Program-made: the position numbers and the translations under genes
The notes under the pieces: model-generated
Told to the model about the DNA's origin: nothing
The model's input: the letters and a program-made list of their open reading frames with translations, nothing else
The model's database searches: none
Source of the DNA: Myxococcales bacterium
GTDB taxonomy: Bacteria > Myxococcota > Polyangia > Nannocystales > Nannocystaceae
Reading direction: 5' to 3'
DNA length: 64,000 nt
Assembly (NCBI GenBank): GCA_016793465.1
Contig: JAEUJW010000079.1
Span: 1-64,000 of the forward strand
Part shown: in pieces, positions 58,010 through 64,000 of the stretch
Numbering within the stretch: the first letter of the stretch is position 1
Layout of the letters: every line of letters starts with the position of its first letter

Positions 58010-58534
58010 ATGCCGGAGCAACAGAAGGGGCGTTTTGTCGGTCATTCGAAGCAGTTCTCGCTGTCGGAGGCGCTGGACGATGCGGTGCAGCAGGCCTTGA
58101 AGGCGGAGGGCGTGGCCGACGGCATGGTCGAGTTCGAGGTGGTGAACGTGCGCGGCCGGAGCGGCGGGTTCGCGGGGTTCCGCGACGTGTGGGTCGAGAT
58201 CTCGGTGGGCGCGAAGGGCGGCAAGGACGAGGAGCCGAAGTACACGACGCTGGCGGTCGGTGAAGAGGGCGGCGACGAGGCGGCGCCCGGCGAGGGCGAG
58301 GCGGCGGCCGGCGGTGAAGAGGACAGGACGTACACGACGCTGGCGGTCGGCGAAGAGGGCGGCGACGAGGCGGCGGCCGGCGGCGAGGAGGACAAGAAGT
58401 ACACGACGCTGGCGGTCGGCGAAGAGGGCGGCGAAGAGGCGCCCTCCGACGCGGCGCCGAGGGATCCGGACGGCATCACGCTGCACGCGGCGGCGGTGGC
58501 CGCCGCCGACGCGGCGCCGCCGGAAGGTCGCTGA
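58010..58534 (+). CDS. Graspetide (plesiocin-type) precursor peptide
   Basis: 174 aa. Three core repeats 'YTTLAVGEEGG' with the TTxxxxEE motif of plesiocin-type graspetides: Thr79-80/Glu85-86, Thr109-110/Glu115-116 and Thr132-133/Glu138-139, separated by Gly/Glu/Ala linkers. In this class an ATP-grasp ligase joins the Thr hydroxyls to the Glu side chains, two esters per core. Residues 1-75 form a conserved-looking leader ('SLSEALDDAVQQALKAEG', 'FRDVWVEISVG') with a dodecin-like alpha/beta pattern; residues 145-174 are an Ala-rich tail. The ATG at 58010 has a strong Shine-Dalgarno. The ligase gene follows after 7 nt. Confidence 0.88.
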   Translation: MPEQQKGRFVGHSKQFSLSEALDDAVQQALKAEGVADGMVEFEVVNVRGRSGGFAGFRDVWVEISVGAKGGKDEEPKYTTLAVGEEGGDEAAPGEGEAAAGGEEDRTYTTLAVGEEGGDEAAAGGEEDKKYTTLAVGEEGGEEAPSDAAPRDPDGITLHAAAVAAADAAPPEGR

Positions 58535-58541
58535 GTCGGAC

Positions 58542-59504
58542 GTGAGCTCGGTGGTGTTGATCGTCGGCGGTCCCGACGACGCGCACGCGGCGGCCGTGGC
58601 CGCCAAGGTGGCGTCGCGCGGGGCCGCCGCGGTCTTTCTCGACTTCAATAATTTCCCCGCGGAGGCGACGCTGGCGTGGGACCCGATCGAGCGGCGAGGC
58701 GCGCTGGGGCTGGCGAGCGGGCGGCTGGATCTGGCGGAGGTGCGGTCGGTGTACTGGCGCACCGCCCGGGCCACGCGCGCGGCCCGCGGGCTCGCGGAGA
58801 AGCTGCACAGGTTCGCCGAGCAGGAGACGCGGCGCGCGCTCGAGTCGCTGCTGCTGGGGCTCGGAGTGCCCGTCATCAACCCGGCGACGGCGATCGCGGC
58901 GCACCGCTTCAAGCCGGTGCAGTCGGCGTCGGTCGCGGGGCTCGGGGTGGCGGTGCCGGAGACCGTGATCACCAGCGATCCGGCGGCGGCTGCGGCGATG
59001 TTCCACGCGCACCCGGAGGGGGTCATCATCAAACCCGTCGGGGGCGGGGCGTACGCGCGGCGGATGACGCGGCGGGACCTCGAGCGGACCGACAGCATCC
59101 GCGCGTGTCCGATGCAGCTCCAGCGGTGGATCGCGGGCGAGGACGTGCGGGTGTACGTGATCGGCGACGTCGTGTGCGCCGGGCGGATCCTATTAAAAGA
59201 TCCGGGGCACGTCGACTTTCGCACCGACCCGACGCACGTCAGCGAGGCGGTGGTGCTGAGCGACGCGGAGGCGCAGCTGTGCCGGCGGATCGCGCGGGCG
59301 CTCGGGCTGGTGTGGACGGGCATCGACTTCCGGCGCACGCCCGCGGGCGACCTGGTGTTCCTCGAGGCCAACCCGAGCCCGATGTTCCTGCGGTTCGAAC
59401 GCGACACCGGACTCGAGATCGGCGACGCGCTGGCGGACCTGCTGGTGACGCGCGGGGACGAGGCCTTGAGCGCCGCGCGGGGGTCGTGTATGCGCGACGT
59501 ATGA
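58542..59504 (+). CDS. ATP-grasp graspetide synthetase
   Basis: 320 aa, the size of MvdC/MvdD/PsnB-type ligases. N-terminal Rossmann-like part ('VVLIVGGPDDAHAAAVAAKV'), then the ATP-grasp fold: 'GVIIKPVGGGAYARRM' (ATP-binding Lys), 'MQLQRWIAGEDVRVYVIGD', and the metal-binding 'GLVWTGIDFRRTPAGDLVFL' followed by 'EANPSPMFLRFE'. It should phosphorylate core Glu side chains and form the omega-esters with Thr. GTG start; ATGA overlap with the next gene. A rare-codon islet TATTAAAA lies at 59191-59198. Confidence 0.9.
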   Translation: MSSVVLIVGGPDDAHAAAVAAKVASRGAAAVFLDFNNFPAEATLAWDPIERRGALGLASGRLDLAEVRSVYWRTARATRAARGLAEKLHRFAEQETRRALESLLLGLGVPVINPATAIAAHRFKPVQSASVAGLGVAVPETVITSDPAAAAAMFHAHPEGVIIKPVGGGAYARRMTRRDLERTDSIRACPMQLQRWIAGEDVRVYVIGDVVCAGRILLKDPGHVDFRTDPTHVSEAVVLSDAEAQLCRRIARALGLVWTGIDFRRTPAGDLVFLEANPSPMFLRFERDTGLEIGDALADLLVTRGDEALSAARGSCMRDV

Positions 59505-60625
59505 GCTCGCGCTGGTTCTTGTCGTTCGTCCTCGCCGCTTGCGGTGATTCTTCCATGACCTCGGAGACGTCGGCGACGGCGACGGACGCGTCGACGTCGG
59601 CGTCGACGATGACGACGACCGCGGGCTCGAGCGGCGGGACCACGCAGGAGGCGCCGACCGGCGGCGAGACGACGGCGGCGGAGCCGACGAGCGCGGGGCC
59701 GACGAGCGCGGGCGAGGAGAGCACGAGCACGGGCGCGGCGGCGACGAGCGAGGGCACGACGGAGGGCACGACGGGGACGGTGGAGCCGCCGATGAGTTTT
59801 GACGAGATCGTCGACGGCGAGCTCGAGTTGATCGCCGACGGGCACATGTTCACCGAGGGGCCGCAGTGGTCGCCCGAGGGGTTCTTGCTGTACACGGACA
59901 TCCCGGCGGACACGATCTTCCGCTGGGCCGAGGGCGAGGGCTCGTCGCCGTACGCGACCCCGAGCGGCAACGCCAACGGGCTGGCGTTCGACGGCGTGGG
60001 TCGGCTGCTGGCGGCGCGGCACGGGCCGCGGGAGGTCGCGCGGTACGACGCGCCGGACATGACGACCGCGCTGGCGGGCGCGTACATGGGGCTGAAGCTC
60101 AACAGTCCGAACGACCTGGTGGTGCGGTCGGACGGCACGATCTACTTCACCGACCCGCCCTACGGGATCGCCCCCAACCAGCAGGAGCTGGGCTTCCAGG
60201 GGGTGTTTCGTATCGACCCGCAGGGGCAGCTGTCGCTCGTCGCCCAGGACTTCGATCGGCCCAACGGGATCGCGCTGTCGCCCGACGAGTCGCGGCTGTA
60301 CGTCGACGACACGGCGCTCGAGCACGTGCGGGTGTTCGCGGTCGAGCCGGACGGCGCGGCGGTCGGCGGCGAGGTGTTCGTCGACCTCGCCAGCGACCTG
60401 CCGGGCGACCCCGACGGCATGGCGGTCGACGTGTTCGGCGACCTGTACGTGACCGGCGGCGGCGGCGTGCGGGTGGTGACGCCGGACGGCGTGGTGCTCG
60501 GGACGATCGCGGTGCCGGAGTCGGCGACCAACTGCGCGTTCGGTGACCCCGACGGCATGGCGCTGTTCATCACGGCGCCGCCGCGGGTGTATCGCCAGCG
60601 CTTGAAGGTCGCGGGGATCTTGTAG
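59501..60625 (+). CDS. SMP-30/gluconolactonase-type lipoprotein coupled to the graspetide ligase
   Basis: 374 aa. Lipobox 'SFVLAAC' at residue 14, a Ser/Thr-rich linker to about residue 100, then a six-bladed SMP-30 propeller. Metal-site residues of the family are in place: Glu in 'MFTEGPQWSPEG', Asn in 'LNSPNDLVVRSDG' and 'RPNGIALSPDE', Asp in 'LYVDDTALEH'. Relatives are calcium-dependent lactonases, that is, cyclic-ester hydrolases. ATGA overlap with the ligase shows one operon. It may open or protect against the ester-linked peptide outside the cell membrane; this is inference. Confidence 0.85.
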   Translation: MSSRWFLSFVLAACGDSSMTSETSATATDASTSASTMTTTAGSSGGTTQEAPTGGETTAAEPTSAGPTSAGEESTSTGAAATSEGTTEGTTGTVEPPMSFDEIVDGELELIADGHMFTEGPQWSPEGFLLYTDIPADTIFRWAEGEGSSPYATPSGNANGLAFDGVGRLLAARHGPREVARYDAPDMTTALAGAYMGLKLNSPNDLVVRSDGTIYFTDPPYGIAPNQQELGFQGVFRIDPQGQLSLVAQDFDRPNGIALSPDESRLYVDDTALEHVRVFAVEPDGAAVGGEVFVDLASDLPGDPDGMAVDVFGDLYVTGGGGVRVVTPDGVVLGTIAVPESATNCAFGDPDGMALFITAPPRVYRQRLKVAGIL

Positions 60626-60734
60626 CGGCGAGCGGGTCGGCGACGAGCGCGGCCCAGCGCGGGTCCTCCAGCAGACCGGCGAGGGCGCTCCAGCGGGGGC
60701 CGGCGAGGCGGCGGCCCACTGGCTCGCGATACAT
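60570..60734 (-). CDS. Small ORF opposite the end of the SMP-30 gene
   Basis: 54 aa, 'MYREPVGRRLAGPRWSALAG' then 'LLEDPRWAALVADPLAA', with third positions nearly all G or C up to about codon 40, where it enters the SMP-30 gene. It may be a real small gene or a remnant. No promoter is evident. Confidence 0.3.
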   Translation of the reverse strand: MYREPVGRRLAGPRWSALAGLLEDPRWAALVADPLAATRSPRPSSAGDTPAAAP

Positions 60735-60827
60735 CGCACGGCGCCGGTCGGTGGTTCGATTGACGGTCGTCCGGGCTGACGCCCGCGTGCACGAGCGGGT
60801 AGACTGGCCCGCTGGGGGGACGGGCCG

Positions 60828-62597
60828 ATGTCGAGGACGATCGCCGCGATGCTGCGGATCTGCGGGTGGAGTGTGGGGGCCGCGGCGCTCGGCGGCTGCC
60901 CGGGCATCGGCTACGTGTACACCGATCCGGCGGAGTATCCCAACGACTCGGGCGACCCGCCGCCGCTGATCACGCTCGACACTTCGACGCTCGACGTGAC
61001 GACGGAGGCGGCGCCGACGACGAGCGGCGACGCCACGACCGGGGCGCTCGACCCCACGACGACGATGAGCGAGCCGCTGACGAGCATCACCAGCGTCACC
61101 GATGCGCCGACGACGGACGCGACCGACGGCACGTCGGCGGCCGGCGACACCGACACGACCGGGGCGGCGGCGGTGTGCGGCAACGGCACGCTCGAGGGCG
61201 ACGAGGCCTGCGACGACGGCAACCAGGACGCGGGCGACGGCTGCGAGGCGGACTGCACGCTGACGCCGATCTGCGGCAACGGCACGGTCGAGCCGCCGGA
61301 GGCCTGCGACGACGGCAACGTGGAGGACGGCGACGGCTGCAGCGCGGACTGCCTGACGGCGGCGATGACGTGCGGCGACGGGGTGGTCGAGGGCTCGGAG
61401 GAGTGCGACGACGGCAACCAGGACGCGGGCGACGGCTGCGAGCCGGACTGCACGACGACGACGCTGTGCGGCAACGGGGTGGTCGACCTCGGCGAGGAGT
61501 GCGACGACGGCAACGCGATCGACGTGGGGCCGATGGACGCCTGCTCGAGCGCGTGCGTGGCGACGGCGACGGTGTGCACGGCGCCGGTGGAGTACGTCGA
61601 GTGCGACGCGGGGCTCGACCTGGCGGACAAGGCCGACGCGACCAACGCGCAGCGGGCGCTCGGCGTGTGCGACGACCTGGCGGACAACTCGGTGCAGGTC
61701 ACGGGCTTCCAGCTGACGGCGGCGGACGGGGCCTCGTGGCAGGTGGCGCGGGCGTTCGGGTCGTTCAAGTACGATGACGACGGCGATCCGGCGACGCCGG
61801 ACCGGGCGTTCTACGCCCCGCGCGAGGGCGACGCGCTGCTGATGCTGAGCTCGGGCAAGATCGCCGCGCCCGACGGCGAGGGGACCGTGCTCGAGGGGCC
61901 GAACTCGCAGTTTGGCAACGGCGACAACGGCAACGACGACGCGGACGTGCTGCCGGCGCCGTTCGACGCGACGCCGGGGTCCAACGGCGGCGTCGGCGAC
62001 CAGCCGTTCCACGCCTGCGACGGGGTGCACGACTGCTCGGACAGCCTCGACCCCGAGTGGCAGGCGCTGCCGGACCCGAACGACGCGGTCCACTTCACGC
62101 TGACGGCGACGGTGCCCGACGGGGTGTTCGGCTACACGCTCGACCTGGCGTTCTGCAGCTCGGAGTGGCCGTCGCAGATCAACACGCCGGCGCGCGACCT
62201 GCTGACGGTGTGGCAGTCGGACCCCTCGGCGGTCGATCCGCAGGTGGTGCCGACCCAGCCGTACACCGGCAACGTGGCCTACGTGCCCGACATGTTCGAC
62301 CCGCAGCGCGGGCTGCCGCTGACGGTCAAGTCGCTGCACCCGCACTTCCTCGGGCCGGGCTTCGTGTTCGCCGAGCCGCAGCTGCAGGGCACGGGGTTCG
62401 AACAGCACGCGTGCTCGACCTGGATGACCGTCCGCGGGACGGTGCGGCCCGGCGCCGAGGTGACGATCGGCGCGCTGCTCGCCGACCGCGGCGACAGCGA
62501 GCGGGCGACGGTGGTGCTGCTCGACAACTTCCGCTGGAGCTGCGAGTCCTGCGACATCACGGCGGTCGACGCGTGCGCGACGGCCCCGAAGCCGTGA
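60828..62597 (+). CDS. Cys-rich repeat lipoprotein with choice-of-anchor-like domain
   Basis: 589 aa. Lipobox 'AAALGGC' near residue 24, a Thr/Ser-rich linker, then four copies of the myxobacterial disulphide repeat (residues about 120-245; for example 'CGNGTLEGDEACDDGNQDAG' and 'DGCEADC'). The C-terminal half ('FQLTAADGASWQVARAFGSF', 'LLMLSSGKIAAPDGEG', 'VVLLDNFRW') looks like a choice-of-anchor type beta-sandwich. A surface-exposed protein, possibly for contact with prey or matrix. TAGACT lies 22 nt upstream, with a G-rich ribosome-binding site. Confidence 0.88.
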   Translation: MSRTIAAMLRICGWSVGAAALGGCPGIGYVYTDPAEYPNDSGDPPPLITLDTSTLDVTTEAAPTTSGDATTGALDPTTTMSEPLTSITSVTDAPTTDATDGTSAAGDTDTTGAAAVCGNGTLEGDEACDDGNQDAGDGCEADCTLTPICGNGTVEPPEACDDGNVEDGDGCSADCLTAAMTCGDGVVEGSEECDDGNQDAGDGCEPDCTTTTLCGNGVVDLGEECDDGNAIDVGPMDACSSACVATATVCTAPVEYVECDAGLDLADKADATNAQRALGVCDDLADNSVQVTGFQLTAADGASWQVARAFGSFKYDDDGDPATPDRAFYAPREGDALLMLSSGKIAAPDGEGTVLEGPNSQFGNGDNGNDDADVLPAPFDATPGSNGGVGDQPFHACDGVHDCSDSLDPEWQALPDPNDAVHFTLTATVPDGVFGYTLDLAFCSSEWPSQINTPARDLLTVWQSDPSAVDPQVVPTQPYTGNVAYVPDMFDPQRGLPLTVKSLHPHFLGPGFVFAEPQLQGTGFEQHACSTWMTVRGTVRPGAEVTIGALLADRGDSERATVVLLDNFRWSCESCDITAVDACATAPKP

Positions 62598-62638
62598 CGC
62601 GGGGGGCGGAAAAATTCGGGAGATAGCGTCGGCGTGAA

Positions 62639-62700
62639 GGGAAAAAGTGGGACTTAAGGGGCTGGTCTTGGGAAAAAGTGGGGGTTAAGGGTTTGCGTTG
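62639..62700. repeat. Direct repeat at the 3' end of the fic gene
   Basis: GGGAAAAAGTGGGACTTAAGG and GGGAAAAAGTGGGGGTTAAGG occur about 30 bp apart; the second contains the fic stop codon (TAA on the minus strand, 62685-62687). The composition is unlike the rest of the window. Confidence 0.6.
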
Positions 62701-64000
62701 GTCGCGCCAAACATCGGATCAGGGATTCGGAGGCGGACGCCCCTTTCTTCGGCGTCGCTGGATTCCAGGAATGCGTGGGACAGCTCCAGTTCGCGTCGGG
62801 TCTCGTTCACGCTCGTCCACTTCACGGCCGCGACCCAGCGCTGCGCGAAGTCGAGTGTCGCTATGAGGGGTTTCGGGTCCCTCGCGTGGGACATGGCTCT
62901 AAGCGCACTGAGGTAGTTGTCCCGCAGAATGGTGGGGATGATGATGCGCTCCTCGCCGTTTGCGATCAGCTCAGCGTTCATCATGATGCGAGCGATGCGG
63001 CCATTACCGTCGGTGAAGGGGTGGACCTCGGCGATAAGGAACATCAGATAGATGGCCCTGGCAAACGATGTTTCGAGGGATCGATAGAGGTCGAAGCCAC
63101 GGGCCAGCGTGCCCTTGACCAGCTCGGGTGCGACGAACACGGTGCTACCGGCCACGTTCGTTCGGGTCTTGAACTCCCCGGGGGATAACCCGGGTCGGCC
63201 TACCATCACGGCCATATGGCGATGTTTGAGCAGTTCAAAGAGCTCTGACGGGGTTCGTGCGAGTCGCAACATCTCGGTAGGGTCGGAGACGATCTGCCAG
63301 GTGCCCAGGATGTCGTGGGCATCCTCGGGGCGGCGTTCCGGAATCTCGCCCTTGAACACGATCCCCTCGGCTTCATCGACTTTGAACTTCGTACCTTCAA
63401 TGAAGTTCGAGAAGTAGGCTTCGTAGAACGCGAGGGTGTTGCGGTCCTCCGGGTTGCGTTCACGGGCGCGGCGTACGGTAGGCAGGGTGGCGCGGAGTTC
63501 GTGGTGGAGGATCTCGAGGAGTTGCAGGCGCTCCGGGTCATACGAAGCGCCTGCCTGTCGCGCGAGCCCGTTTGCGGTCAGGAGCGGAGCGTCGTGTGTG
63601 CCCATGAGGCTGGAGAGGAGTCGATCGAAGGCAGAGAATTCTGCCTCGCGTCCCAGCGAGGGGGCGATCTGTCGGGCGAGGTCCCTGGTCTTGTTCAACG
63701 CGTCGAGTCCTCCGTGGAAGCGGAGTTTGGCCTCCAGGTGGGCCTCCAGCTCCGCGCGGCTCAACGTCCGGGCGGCTCTGTCGTCGCGTTGACGTGAGGG
63801 CGCCATGTTGTCGAGGTAGGCACGGGCATCGGAGCTGAGGAAGAGGGACCCGATGAAAGGACGATCCGAACCGACGAGGGGCGGTGGACCTTTTCGGGGC
63901 CGAAGAATCAGCCCAGGGAGCTCGATGTCACGTTTGTGGTCGGAGACGACGAAGATCGACCCGTCTCTTGCGGGCTTTAGCTCGAGAGCAGTGCGGTCGG
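62685..64000 (-). CDS. Fic family protein (5' end outside the window)
   Basis: At least 438 residues; the frame stays open through 64000, so an ATG at 63806 is internal. The Fic core is 'HPFTDGNGRIARI' (HPFxxGNGR), which transfers AMP or a related group to a hydroxyl of a target protein. An inhibitory helix 'SNFIEGT' (S/TxxxE) lies on the same chain, about 120 residues before the core. The N-terminal part visible at the window edge ('DRTALELKPARDGSIFVVSD', 'KRDIELPGLILRPRKG') may be a DNA-binding or adaptor domain. GC is lower and codons such as CGT, CCT and ATT are common, hinting at transfer. Confidence 0.9.
   Translation of the reverse strand, partial: DRTALELKPARDGSIFVVSDHKRDIELPGLILRPRKGPPPLVGSDRPFIGSLFLSSDARAYLDNMAPSRQRDDRAARTLSRAELEAHLEAKLRFHGGLDALNKTRDLARQIAPSLGREAEFSAFDRLLSSLMGTHDAPLLTANGLARQAGASYDPERLQLLEILHHELRATLPTVRRARERNPEDRNTLAFYEAYFSNFIEGTKFKVDEAEGIVFKGEIPERRPEDAHDILGTWQIVSDPTEMLRLARTPSELFELLKHRHMAVMVGRPGLSPGEFKTRTNVAGSTVFVAPELVKGTLARGFDLYRSLETSFARAIYLMFLIAEVHPFTDGNGRIARIMMNAELIANGEERIIIPTILRDNYLSALRAMSHARDPKPLIATLDFAQRWVAAVKWTSVNETRRELELSHAFLESSDAEERGVRLRIPDPMFGATNANP

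Noticed and set aside
63804..63806. ATG as the true start of the fic gene
   Set aside because: The frame stays open to the window end and the upstream 64 codons read like protein ('KRDIELPGLILRPRKG'), so the gene most likely begins beyond 64000.

Overview
The window comes from a GC-rich genome (roughly 70 % GC by eye) that looks like a predatory myxobacterium (phylum Myxococcota), most likely of the Nannocystis/Plesiocystis group. Evidence: four cytosolic or membrane-bound eukaryote-like Ser/Thr kinases in 64 kb, many lipoproteins with Ser/Thr-rich linkers after the lipobox, a lipoprotein with four cysteine-rich CDDGN-type repeats typical of myxobacteria, a DUF4388 (PATAN) protein with a J-like tail, and a plesiocin-type peptide gene.

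Layout. (1) 1-13548: end of tuf and one long S10-spc-alpha ribosomal super-cluster in near-canonical order (rpsJ to rplQ with secY, infA, rpmJ, rpoA). rplC (L3), rpsN (S14), adk and map are missing from their usual places, and hairpin terminators cut the cluster after rplO, after secY and after rplQ. (2) 13638-15447: a FliO/FliP/FliQ/FliR-like type III export gate with no other flagellar or injectisome gene beside it. (3) 15497-25711: secreted lipoproteins, a Ser/Thr kinase, Lon protease, an exported small protein, a four-helix membrane protein and PriA. (4) 25721-31690: dienelactone hydrolase-like protein, DUF4198 protein, then divergently a TonB-dependent receptor with two lipoproteins (probable metal or ligand uptake), and a DUF2147 protein. 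(5) 31858-45460: repeat-rich DUF4388 protein, fmt, a kinase with TolB-like and TPR-like parts, nucleoside phosphorylase plus deoC, argS, a LysR regulator; three intergenic tandem-repeat arrays follow stop codons here. (6) 45477-53994: a ferritin-like/lipoprotein pair, a DUF4291/ADP-ribosylglycohydrolase pair, MAPEG protein and a large kinase. (7) 54124-62597: a kinase with low-complexity repeats, then the most notable locus: a graspetide (omega-ester peptide) precursor with three TTxxxxEE cores, its ATP-grasp ligase and a translationally coupled SMP-30-type lactonase lipoprotein. (8) 62685-64000: a Fic AMP-transferase family gene of lower GC that runs off the window.

Two sequence-level signals cut across genes. 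A palindrome TGTCC-N4-GGACA occurs at four scattered sites in different frames and nine times inside the DUF4388 gene. Short A/T-only islets (often TTTAAT/ATTAAA) sit inside otherwise very GC-rich genes, giving clusters of rare codons such as TTA. Many genes also carry a TANNNT-like box 6-9 nt upstream of the start codon, suggesting leaderless transcripts. All calls were made by reading the sequence; no database search was run.
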